Of a stretch of DNA of 20,228 nt, positions 1 through 6,028 are shown piece by piece. The position numbers were made by a program, and so were the translations under genes. Numbering within the stretch: position 1 is the first letter of the stretch; each line of letters starts with the position of its first letter. The notes beneath the pieces are model-generated. The model had not been told where the DNA came from. It ran no database searches and worked only from the letters and a program-made list of their open reading frames with translations. Location of the stretch: assembly GCA_045120955.1 (NCBI GenBank), contig JBGVFH010000001.1, positions 1-20,228 of the forward strand. The letters run 5' to 3'. The stretch comes from JAZMZS01 sp045120955 (GTDB taxonomy: Bacteria > Bacillota > Clostridia > Oscillospirales > CAG-272).

Positions 1-39
1 GTATAAAAACATATACAAGGGAAAGTCTGCCATTGATAT

Positions 40-69
40 GAGTTAGACAAATTCCAATTTGTCTAACTC
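40..69. repeat. 14-bp perfect inverted repeat with 2-nt centre
   Basis: The arms GAGTTAGACAAATT (40-53) and AATTTGTCTAACTC (56-69) are exact reverse complements separated by CC. No T-tract follows on either strand, so this is not an ordinary intrinsic terminator. It lies 22 bp from a second long palindrome, which suggests a mobile-element end, a protein-binding site or a structured RNA. Its function is unknown. Confidence 0.85.
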
Positions 70-90
70 TATTATAATTTCTTTATCTGT

Positions 91-131
91 AACAGTCAAG
101 ACCACCGGTTCAACTGGTGGTCTTGACTGTT
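91..131. repeat. 20-nt inverted repeat (strong hairpin)
   Basis: Arms 91-110 and 112-131 pair around a single base (C111). The only irregularity is one position that would be a G-U pair in RNA. The outer 16 pairs are perfect (left arm begins AACAGTCAAGACCACC). No T-run follows on either strand. Read from the plus strand the hairpin lies about 65 bp upstream of the XRE promoter. It could be a terminator-like end of a lost upstream gene, a small transposable relic or a cruciform regulatory site. Confidence 0.85.
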
Positions 132-195
132 TACTGCGGGGCATGGTTGATAATATATTCACCGAAAAATAAACAACAAATATCGGCAATAACAC

Positions 196-224
196 TTGAC
201 AAAATGGCAAGTATATGTTGTACA
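196..224 (+). promoter_or_regulatory. Candidate promoter of the XRE regulator
   Basis: A perfect -35 box TTGACA (196-201) is followed after 17 nt by TGTACA (219-224), a poor -10 box with 3 of 6 consensus matches. The -10 overlaps the palindrome TTGTACAA (218-225), which would suit an autoregulatory repressor site. The strong -35 with a weak -10 makes this only a moderate call. Confidence 0.45.
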
Positions 225-266
225 AACATTGGGCATCAAGAAGATACCCAAAAATGGAGCATGACT

Positions 267-578
267 ATGGGAAAGGATCTAGGTTTGCGAATAACTGAAA
301 CCTTACAAAAACGTGGAATGCCGCAAAAGGAGTTGGCATTGCGCATCGGAGTAACCGAAGCTGTTGTCTCAAGATATATATCCGGGGATAGGGATCCTAA
401 GCCGGAAACTTTGGCAAACATTGCAACCGCACTCAATACTACGTCAGATTATTTACTCGGTATCGAAAACGAAGAATTTGATCACCCAAGAATTCGCCGT
501 ATGATTGTAAGAAACGCGTCCAAGATGACGGAAAAAGAACGAAAAGAACTGATCGACGCATTATTCGGGGAGGAGTAA
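267..578 (+). CDS. XRE-family helix-turn-helix regulator
   Basis: This encodes a 103-residue DNA-binding protein. An XRE/Cro-CI helix-turn-helix covers about residues 7-65, with the turn-recognition region around QKELALRIGVTEAVVSRYI (20-38) and the usual tail motif TTSDYLLG (58-65). A basic and acidic C-terminal stretch (about 75-103) may help dimerisation. The frame is open upstream to 117, but GGAG at 255-258 sits 8 nt before ATG 267, and residues before it have no HTH similarity, so the short start is preferred; ATG 261 is too close to the ribosome site. Such small regulators often sit in front of an ImmA/IrrE metallopeptidase in prophages and conjugative elements, and a stub of what looks like that gene follows after 3 nt. 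It probably represses its own promoter. The family call is firm; the target is unknown. Confidence 0.85.
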   Translation: MGKDLGLRITETLQKRGMPQKELALRIGVTEAVVSRYISGDRDPKPETLANIATALNTTSDYLLGIENEEFDHPRIRRMIVRNASKMTEKERKELIDALFGEE

Positions 579-581
579 TAT

Positions 582-653
582 TTGGACATTTCATTATCAC
601 ACGCACGGTATGAGGAAATCAAGCAGATAACACATTTTTTTAAAAACATATAA
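582..653 (+). pseudogene. Truncated start of an ImmA/IrrE-like gene
   Basis: A GGGGAGGAG ribosome site ends at 575, overlapping the end of the XRE gene, and a TTG codon at 582 opens a 23-codon frame starting MDISLSHARYEEIKQI before the stop at 651-653. From memory of the family, this resembles the first residues of ImmA/IrrE-type metallopeptidases that follow XRE regulators; their HExxH motif, expected well downstream, is absent. The break lies at an A/T-rich hairpin (631-660), so the gene seems cut soon after its start. The frame and ribosome site are visible; the family assignment rests on position and a short N-terminal resemblance. Confidence 0.45.
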
Positions 654-660
654 AAATGTG
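631..660. repeat. A/T-rich hairpin at the break point
   Basis: CACATTTTT (631-639) and AAAAATGTG (652-660) form a 9-bp stem. It lies exactly where the IrrE-like frame loses its expected continuation. It may be a weak terminator for the XRE gene or mark a rearrangement joint. Confidence 0.5.
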
Positions 661-698
661 CCGAGAATTTTTCTTTGTTTGCTGCGAATCAATGTTTA

Positions 699-730
699 AG
701 GGCGGCTCTTACGGGTCGCCCTCTTTCATT
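699..730 (+). terminator. Rho-independent terminator after the XRE module
   Basis: AGGGCG (699-704) pairs with CGCCCT (717-722) around a 12-nt loop, followed by a T-rich stretch (CTTTCATTTTT). It would end transcription from the XRE promoter. Confidence 0.65.
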
Positions 731-794
731 TTTGCTTTTGCCCATGAAAATCAAGATGCAAAAATTGAGATATAAAAACACACGTCAATGCCGT

Positions 795-1676
795 CTAATT
801 TGAAGCAGTTTCCCAAGCGGACCCCGTATCAAAATATTCAAATTCAAAGCTGGCTTTTTCGCTGACAAAATCACACAACACCACATTCTTATGCGAAAAG
901 CGATAACGTGCTTGGCAGGATGCACTTTCGTGAATGGTTCTGTTCATGTCGCCGTTTGTCGGTGCGAAAAGCGGGTGTGCGTTCTTTTTTAGTAATTCGG
1001 CAGTAAACTCGTACTCACCTTGTTTCACGGTAACTGCATTTTCGCCGATCCGTTTCACTCTTGCCCCTAGATAAGTGGCAATGCGATATTCCCGTCCATT
1101 CAGCAAAATAACACCTATAATTCCCGTAAAATGAAATCCAAGCACAGGGATATCCGCTACAGATAACATCAAAGAGCCATTTTCAAAACAGCATTGCGTC
1201 CAAATATATCGTTTGGGGAAAGAGTAGCCGCTGTCGCTTTCGATATATCCGATCCCGTTATGAAAGTCAAACGGCTGATCATTTAGTGTGATCTGTCCGT
1301 CAATTCTGTGCGACATACTGTAAACGCCATGTCGGCATTGCATGAACGGAACGAGTGCGAACGGACCCATAATGTCATACGCGATAGGCAAAAGAGACCG
1401 AAAGTGAAGCCGGCCTTCCAGCTTGTACCCGCTGCTTTGAAAATTCAAAGTGATCCCTTTATCTGAGAAAACACAGTCTCCTATTTTTACAGATAACGGC
1501 TTTTTAGTGTATTCCAATTTCTGAAACGGTATATTATAAGCGTTGTCATCTGTTATTACCTGCAAGGATGCGGACGTTATATTTTTACTGCGATGATATG
1601 CTGGAATGAATGCAACCGTTTTATAACCGCCGGAGCATTTAAAGTACCATCCCTGAAAATATCCTTTATTACGCAT
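795..1676 (-). CDS. Tocopherol cyclase-family protein
   Basis: The 293-residue product has the hallmarks of the tocopherol cyclase-like family (Pfam Tocopherol_cycl): an N-terminal YFQGWYFK (6-13), DIMGPF (101-106), QCRHGVYSMSH (113-123), the long central motif GYIESDSGYSFPKRYIW (143-159) and LLNGREYRIATYLGAR (191-206). Plant and cyanobacterial members close the chromanol ring of vitamin E; the role of the shorter homologues in non-photosynthetic Firmicutes is not known to me. No signal peptide or membrane segment is evident. ATG 1676 is preceded by GGAGG at 1681-1685 with a rather short 4-nt gap. It stands alone, bounded by terminators on both sides and flanked by relics, which fits an acquired single-gene insert. 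The family call is good; the substrate is unknown. Confidence 0.8.
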   Translation of the reverse strand: MRNKGYFQGWYFKCSGGYKTVAFIPAYHRSKNITSASLQVITDDNAYNIPFQKLEYTKKPLSVKIGDCVFSDKGITLNFQSSGYKLEGRLHFRSLLPIAYDIMGPFALVPFMQCRHGVYSMSHRIDGQITLNDQPFDFHNGIGYIESDSGYSFPKRYIWTQCCFENGSLMLSVADIPVLGFHFTGIIGVILLNGREYRIATYLGARVKRIGENAVTVKQGEYEFTAELLKKNAHPLFAPTNGDMNRTIHESASCQARYRFSHKNVVLCDFVSEKASFEFEYFDTGSAWETASN

Positions 1677-1815
1677 TTTTCCTCCAGAGCCACGTGATTA
1701 TATTAGTATTTCCTATTTACAAACAGATATACAAAATCGAAAACGTTACGTATACTGATAGTAAAGCCATATTTTTAGGGGATGTAAAAAAGCCCAGACC
1801 GCCAAAAAGAGAAGA

Positions 1816-1848
1816 AAAGCATTGAAAACACAAGGGTTTCAATGCTTT
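1816..1848. repeat. 12-bp perfect inverted repeat
   Basis: AAAGCATTGAAA (1816-1827) and TTTCAATGCTTT (1837-1848) are exact reverse complements around a 9-nt loop. No clean T-run follows. It lies 38 bp before a plus-strand terminator, perhaps as part of the 3' end of a lost plus-strand transcript. Confidence 0.7.
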
Positions 1849-1885
1849 GAGCGAGATATTGATCACAACCAAAATAAAGTAAGAA

Positions 1886-1907
1886 AGCGGGCACTGCCCG
1901 CTTTTTT
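1886..1907 (+). terminator. Orphan rho-independent terminator
   Basis: AGCGGGC (1886-1892) pairs with GCCCGCT (1896-1902) around ACT, followed by six T residues (1902-1907). There is no intact plus-strand gene immediately upstream, so it appears to be left over from a removed gene or serves an untranslated RNA. Confidence 0.75.
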
Positions 1908-1946
1908 ACCCTTGCTTTTGCCCTTATAATATGTTTATGCTAACAA

Positions 1947-1982
1947 AAAAGACACGGCAGTTTTGTCACAGCTGTGTCTTTT
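1947..1982 (-). terminator. Terminator of the trkA-trkH operon
   Basis: On the minus strand AAAAGACAC pairs with GTGTCTTTT (plus-strand arms 1947-1955 and 1974-1982), with T residues after it, starting 4 nt beyond the trkH stop codon. Confidence 0.7.
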
Positions 1983-1986
1983 ATCG

Positions 1987-3528
1987 TTATACTTTTTTCC
2001 AGGCTTTGGGACTGAACAAAATCAGCACTGGCAGGATCTCAAGTCGTCCGAGCATCATTGTAAAGGTCAGTATGATCTTTGAAAAAGCGCTGTATTCCGC
2101 ATAGCTCGCATACGGACCCACCGCTTCAAATGCGGGACCTACATTGGAGATGCAGGCAAGGGCAGAGGAGAAATTGCTGAAAAATCCGTGCTTTACAGTA
2201 TAGGTCCCCGCATCCGAGACAACTGTGACAAGCTCTCCGTTTATTGGGTCAAAGGACAGCAAAAATATCGCCGCTATGAGGATAAAGAAATACATGGTAA
2301 GAAACGCAAAAACGTCGTTTATCGTCTTTTCTTCCAATGTCTTTCCCTCGAATTTTGTCTTGGGAACATAACGGGGATTGATGAGTCTTCTGACATTGAT
2401 ATATGCACCCTTTACCGCGATCACGATCCTCGAAATTTTAATACCGCCCGATGTCGAGCCTGCCATTGCGCCGATAAACATGACTACGATCAAAGTTGTT
2501 GAGGCAAGCATGGGCCACGCATTGTAGTCCGTGGTCGTGTATCCTGCCGTCGTTATCAGTGATGCTACTTGGAACAGAGAATGTCTGAACGCTTCTTCTG
2601 TGGAATAGGATTGCCCAAAGGCATCAAATCTTCCGACTAAGCTGATAAAGACGAATGCAACCGCCGCACCCACGATAAGAAAATAGCTCTTGAACTCTTC
2701 GCTCTTGAGTACAGACTTCGCCTTTCCGATAAGGATCAGATAATAAAGGCTAAAGTTGCATCCGAACAGTATTAGGAAAATTGCTATGACATATTGTGAG
2801 AACGGATGAAACAGCTCCATACTGCCGGGGATAAATCCAAAGCCGCCAGTTCCCGCACTTCCGAAGGTTGCAAGCAGACTGAAGAAAAACTGCTCGTTTT
2901 CATATCCGGGGATAGGCTCGTCAAGCATTAAGATAATGACCTCAAGCACGGTCATACCCAGATAGATCAAATACAGAATTCGTGTAGTTACCTTCATTTT
3001 AGAAACGATCTTGCCGACCTGGGGCCCCGGGCTTTCCGCACGAAGCAGATGCATGGCGGAGCCTTCATTACTTTCGGGGATGAAGATAAGCACGAATACA
3101 AGAATACCCATGCCTCCGATCCAGTGGGAAAAGCTTCTCCAAAAGAGCGAGGAATGAGAGATTACCGTGATATCGGTGATCACGCTTGAGCCAGTAGTGG
3201 AAAATCCCGACATGATCTCAAAGCAAGCGTCTATATAATTGGGAATATCTCCGTTGATAACAAACGGAATGGCTCCGAACAGGGTCATTACGATCCATAC
3301 CATTGCTGTTAATGCGAAGCCCTCTTTCTGATAGAGGGTATTTTTTTCGGGCTTTGCGGTCTGCAATAAAAATCCGAAAAGCGCCAATGCAAGTATCGGA
3401 ATGACGAAGGCAAGCTTGTGAATAAACGATTCCTTGTAAATAAAGCTGACGGCAAGAGGCGAGAGCATTAAAACGCTCTCCAAAATCATGATCTTGCCGA
3501 GAATTTTACCGAGTTTTTTATAGTTCAT
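1987..3528 (-). CDS. trkH: Trk/Ktr potassium uptake channel subunit TrkH
   Basis: The 513-residue integral membrane protein is the K+-translocating subunit of a Trk/Ktr uptake system. It shows the four-fold membrane-pore-membrane layout of the family, with filter-like loops at STTGSS (110-115, G113), SAGTGGFG (224-231), TTAGYTT (326-332, G329) and SNVGP (461-465, G464), and family motifs SHWIGGMG (134-141) and AGSTSGGIK (356-364). The length is usual. ATG 3528 has an AAGGCGG-type ribosome site. It begins 14 nt after the trkA stop, so the two form one operon, and TrkA would gate this channel on the cytoplasmic face in response to nucleotide. It might couple to Na+ or H+; sequence alone does not decide. 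Confidence 0.95.
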   Translation of the reverse strand: MNYKKLGKILGKIMILESVLMLSPLAVSFIYKESFIHKLAFVIPILALALFGFLLQTAKPEKNTLYQKEGFALTAMVWIVMTLFGAIPFVINGDIPNYIDACFEIMSGFSTTGSSVITDITVISHSSLFWRSFSHWIGGMGILVFVLIFIPESNEGSAMHLLRAESPGPQVGKIVSKMKVTTRILYLIYLGMTVLEVIILMLDEPIPGYENEQFFFSLLATFGSAGTGGFGFIPGSMELFHPFSQYVIAIFLILFGCNFSLYYLILIGKAKSVLKSEEFKSYFLIVGAAVAFVFISLVGRFDAFGQSYSTEEAFRHSLFQVASLITTAGYTTTDYNAWPMLASTTLIVVMFIGAMAGSTSGGIKISRIVIAVKGAYINVRRLINPRYVPKTKFEGKTLEEKTINDVFAFLTMYFFILIAAIFLLSFDPINGELVTVVSDAGTYTVKHGFFSNFSSALACISNVGPAFEAVGPYASYAEYSAFSKIILTFTMMLGRLEILPVLILFSPKAWKKV

Positions 3529-3542
3529 ATCAGAGCGCCGCC

Positions 3543-4898
3543 TTACTCGAAAATATCAGTTAGATCGTCAAAGTTTTTGTGTGTGGTTACAACGATGACA
3601 TTGTCACCGAGCGCAATGCTTGAGTTACCGTCGGGTATTATGACCGCATTGTTGCGAATGATACACGCAATCAGACAGTTTTCTTTGATCTTAAGCTCTC
3701 TCAGCGGCTTGTTGTATATTTTGTCCTGCCGCTTTGCGAGGAATTCCAGCGCTTCGACCTGCCTGTTGACCAAACGGTAAAGCGTTAAAACATTACTGCC
3801 TCTCGTATTTTCAAGAGCACGGATGTAGCTGATGATCCTGTTTGCAACAATGTCTTTCGGAGAAACATTATTGGTTATTCCGAGCTCTTCAAGCATACCG
3901 TACAGGTCGTCGCTCTTGATCTGCGTGATCGTCCTCTTGACCTTCATTTTGTTTGCAAACATAGATACGATCATATTTTCTTCGTCAATGTCGGTCAGCG
4001 CAACGAAGGCATCCATTGCCTCAATGCCTTCTTCTAAGAGCAGGTCGTGTTGAGTGCCGTTACCGTGAATTATCGTGGTGCGGGGCAAGCTGTCTGCCAA
4101 TTCGTCAGCGATATCCTTATTGCTTTCGATCAGCTTGATCTTATATTTCTTTTTTGATAACTCATCGGCAAGATAGTATCCTATCTTACTGCCGCCTACG
4201 ATCATAATGTTTTTGAGCGGCGACTTAACAAGATGGATCTCGGACAAAAAATTTCTCAGCGAGTTTGCATCCGAGGTGAAGTGAATTCTGTCACCTTCCT
4301 CGATCAAAAAGTTACCTGAAGGAATCGTTACGCTGCTGCCTCTTTGCACGGCACATATAAGTACCTTGGAGGTAAGCTTTTTGCCGAGAGATACCAATGT
4401 TTCTCCTATTAAAGAGCAGCCCTTTTCCGCAACTATCTCCACAAGCAGTACCTTGCCCTTAGCAAAGTGCTCGACTTTTGCAATGGACGGCAGGTTGATC
4501 AAATTGAATATTTCGGTTGCCGTGTCTTTTTCGGGGTTTACTATCATAGAAATGCCGAGTTCGTCCTTCATATCCATGATCTGTTTTCTGTATTTCGGAT
4601 TTCTGACACGGGCAATGGTGTTTTTGACTCCGATCTTTTTTGCGACGAGACAGGCAAAAACATTGAGCTCGTCACTGTTTGTCAGTACAATAGCAAGGTC
4701 TGCGTCCTTTACGTTTGCCTCTCTTTGAATGTCTATACAAGCACCGTTTCCGACTACACCCGAGACATCGTATTTTTCTATAAGATTTTCGATCTTGTCC
4801 TTATCTTCGTCTATTATCGTTATGGTATGTCCTTCACCCGATAGGCTGTTAAGTATAGTTTTACCTATCGTTCCAAGACCTATAATTACTATTCGCAT
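3543..4898 (-). CDS. trkA: Trk potassium uptake regulatory subunit TrkA
   Basis: The 451-residue cytoplasmic protein regulates the potassium channel TrkH by binding NAD(H) or ATP/ADP. It has the classic duplicated RCK layout: a first Rossmann domain with GLGTIG (7-12) and an acidic beta-2 end IIDED (28-32), a TrkA-C domain (about 145-225), a second Rossmann domain with VGGSKIG (234-240) and a second TrkA-C domain (about 370-451). The two-RCK form is the TrkA type rather than the single-RCK KtrA type. ATG 4898 is preceded by AAGGAG at the right distance. It is transcribed first in the operon, from a near-consensus promoter at 5032-5060, with a leader of about 125 nt. Confidence 0.95.
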   Translation of the reverse strand: MRIVIIGLGTIGKTILNSLSGEGHTITIIDEDKDKIENLIEKYDVSGVVGNGACIDIQREANVKDADLAIVLTNSDELNVFACLVAKKIGVKNTIARVRNPKYRKQIMDMKDELGISMIVNPEKDTATEIFNLINLPSIAKVEHFAKGKVLLVEIVAEKGCSLIGETLVSLGKKLTSKVLICAVQRGSSVTIPSGNFLIEEGDRIHFTSDANSLRNFLSEIHLVKSPLKNIMIVGGSKIGYYLADELSKKKYKIKLIESNKDIADELADSLPRTTIIHGNGTQHDLLLEEGIEAMDAFVALTDIDEENMIVSMFANKMKVKRTITQIKSDDLYGMLEELGITNNVSPKDIVANRIISYIRALENTRGSNVLTLYRLVNRQVEALEFLAKRQDKIYNKPLRELKIKENCLIACIIRNNAVIIPDGNSSIALGDNVIVVTTHKNFDDLTDIFE

Positions 4899-5031
4899 GC
4901 TATGCTCCTTGATCGAATAATTATTTGCCTTTTGGCTTTTGAAAACTTACGAATCCGTTTTTTCTCGGACACGGGAATATCTTTTGCATCTGAGATTTTT
5001 TTAGACCCTCTGTATAAAATGATGATTATAT
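4899..5031 (-). other. trkA 5' leader
   Basis: About 125 nt lie between the predicted transcription start and trkA, longer than needed for translation. A small stem TCCG/CGGA (plus-strand 4955-4958 and 4967-4970) and GCC-AAAA-GGC (plus-strand 4928-4937) are visible. Potassium transporter genes in Firmicutes are often controlled by c-di-AMP (ydaO) riboswitches, but I could not find that consensus here. Confidence 0.4.
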
Positions 5032-5060
5032 ATTATAACAAAAGCTATCCTGTATTTCAA
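5032..5060 (-). promoter_or_regulatory. Promoter of trkA-trkH
   Basis: On the minus strand TTGAAA (plus-strand 5055-5060) is followed after exactly 17 nt by TATAAT (plus-strand 5032-5037). This is 5 of 6 and 6 of 6 against the sigma-A consensus. It lies just beyond the stop codon of the PAS gene. Confidence 0.8.
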
Positions 5061-5084
5061 GCTTTTTCTATGGATATGGAGGCT

Positions 5085-5459
5085 CTATGTCATTTGATAT
5101 ATAGGCGACATATCACGGCATCTGTATTCGTGCTTTTCATAATAGCCGATGAGCTTGCCGTCGTCATCACGCAATGCTACCATGTACACATCCTTGTTTT
5201 CCTTGTCGTTATAATAAGTGTGCACGATATTGTTTTTTTTATCGGTGTAAAACCAATCCAAGATCCTTGCGATAATTTCCTGCGATTTGCAGTTGTGGCA
5301 ATCAAGCAGGCTTTTGCCGAGCAGGGCAGAGCCTCCGCGCTTTTCATAACGTGAGAGTGCGGACGGGTTCATATATACGATCTTATGATTTGTGTCGCAA
5401 ACAACTATGGCACATCTGTCTTGATCAATTATACTTTTAAATAACTGTGAGAGCTGCAT
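5085..5459 (-). CDS. Single-domain PAS protein
   Basis: The 124-residue protein is essentially one PAS domain: a beta-strand pair IVVCDTNHKIVYMN (18-31), a helical part with LLDCHN (51-56), and closing strands DVYMVALRDDDGKLIGYY (90-107). No kinase, GGDEF or DNA-binding output domain is attached, so it probably binds a small ligand and signals through another protein. ATG 5459 was chosen because AAGGAG lies about 9 nt ahead; the frame stays open far upstream to 5708, but that part is antisense to the remnants described next and is not coding. Its start is 4 nt after the stop of a truncated reductase gene and its ribosome site overlaps that stop. Expression therefore probably depends on the promoter at 5862-5890. 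Ligand and partner are unknown. Confidence 0.75.
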   Translation of the reverse strand: MQLSQLFKSIIDQDRCAIVVCDTNHKIVYMNPSALSRYEKRGGSALLGKSLLDCHNCKSQEIIARILDWFYTDKKNNIVHTYYNDKENKDVYMVALRDDDGKLIGYYEKHEYRCRDMSPIYQMT

Positions 5460-5463
5460 TGTT

Positions 5464-5661
5464 TTACTCCTTTTTATAAGAAAGCCATACCGCACCGTTT
5501 TCGTATATTTTGCTGTCGGTGAGACGGTAAGCATTTTTTGTGCTGTCGGTGAAGAGCGGCTTGTCATCCTTGTAGGCGGCGACAGGGGCGAGAACAATAC
5601 TGATCTCGTCAATGACGTCGGCATGGGCAAAGGCACCGTTGATGATGCATCCGCCCTCAAG
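5464..5661 (-). pseudogene. C-terminal remnant of a RibD/DHFR-like reductase
   Basis: The minus strand from 5661 down to the TAA at 5464-5466 reads 65 residues beginning LEGGCIINGAF, followed by DVIDEISIVLAPV (15-27) and ending ENGAVWLSYKKE. This is the C-terminal end of the RibD C-terminal/dihydrofolate-reductase-like family, whose members carry an (L)EGGG loop for NADPH binding followed by a (V/I)DEI strand. The roughly 100 or more N-terminal residues of that domain are missing. There is no start codon or ribosome site at the 5' end; instead it is joined in frame, after one TAG codon, to a methyltransferase fragment. The frame and motifs are direct; the loss by deletion is inferred. Confidence 0.7.
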
Positions 5662-5829
5662 CTAAAGTCCCGTACCGCACCCGAGGTCAAGGATGCTTGC
5701 ATTTTCACACATCGGCAGAAGAGAAGCGGTATAGGGATAAAATTCTTTTGCTCCCTCTATGCAGTTTAGCTGATGCTCTTCATAGCCGTTAAGTCTCGTA
5801 TCGAAAAATGCGCCCATTTTCTCAAGCAT
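5662..5829 (-). pseudogene. N-terminal remnant of a SAM-dependent methyltransferase
   Basis: ATG 5829, with CGGAG at a proper distance, opens 55 codons on the minus strand that end in ILDLGCGTGL followed by TAG (5662-5664). ILDLGCGTG is the glycine-rich motif I of class I SAM-dependent methyltransferases, and the 45 residues before it look like the usual N-terminal helices (EEHQLNCIEGAKEFYPYTA). All later motifs are missing, so the product cannot be active. The promoter and ribosome site are intact, which indicates a recent truncation. The frame continues after the TAG directly into the reductase remnant, so a single base change would give one fused frame of 121 residues. Confidence 0.75.
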
Positions 5830-5861
5830 AATTATTCTCCGAAAGTATTTCTTTATTTTTC

Positions 5862-5890
5862 ATTATATAACATATTTTTGCTTTTCTCAA
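5862..5890 (-). promoter_or_regulatory. Promoter of the methyltransferase remnant and PAS gene
   Basis: On the minus strand TTGAGA (plus-strand 5885-5890) and TATAAT (plus-strand 5862-5867) are separated by exactly 17 nt. It reads through the two remnants into the PAS gene and is probably now the PAS promoter. Confidence 0.75.
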
Positions 5891-5966
5891 TGCTTATTTT
5901 GTTTTAGGGAAAGTTTGGGTGCTTCAGCGGGCATTGACGGAAGCGTTTTTGCTTTTTGTGAGCAGC

Positions 5967-6007
5967 AAAAGGCGGACTGCCGCATTTTTTGCAACAGACC
6001 GCCTTTT
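5967..6007 (-). terminator. Terminator of degV
   Basis: AAAAGGCGG (5967-5975) pairs with CCGCCTTTT (5999-6007); a further CTG/CAG pairing extends the stem inside after one mismatch. It starts 21 nt past the degV stop. The A and T ends make it usable on both strands. The overlapping small minus-strand frame at 5887-6072 is not called as a gene. Confidence 0.7.
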
Positions 6008-6028
6008 AATATTGTTGTGATGCAGTAA

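Larger units (their letters stand above)
1677..1986. other. Gene-free stretch between two minus-strand genes
   Basis: About 310 bp without a supported gene. A TATAAT on the minus strand (plus-strand 1697-1702) is a possible -10 for the tocopherol cyclase-like gene, but no good -35 lies 17 nt upstream. The stretch also holds an inverted repeat (1816-1848), a plus-strand terminator (1886-1907) and the trkH terminator (1947-1982). A short plus-strand open stretch around 1829-1929 has no start codon context and is not called. Confidence 0.6.

Noticed and set aside
46..67. GTTAGAC and GTCTAAC heptamers resembling integron attC core sites
   Set aside because: They are in the opposite order for a single attC site and no matching second heptamer pair or integrase was found; they follow from the palindrome.
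117..266. Upstream extension of the XRE frame to the ATG-like start at 117
   Set aside because: It would include the promoter and part of the hairpin, has no ribosome site and no HTH-like sequence; ATG 267 has GGAG at good spacing.
1829..1932. Short plus-strand open stretch before the terminator at 1886
   Set aside because: It has no start codon with a ribosome site and ends in the terminator; at most it is the tail of a lost gene, not enough to call.
4899..5031. c-di-AMP (ydaO) riboswitch in the trkA leader
   Set aside because: Expected from the gene type, but its conserved G-rich segments were not found by eye on the minus strand.
5460..5708. Long N-terminal extension of the PAS frame
   Set aside because: This part is in another frame over the methyltransferase and reductase remnants, is low in PAS similarity, and AAGGAG marks ATG 5459.
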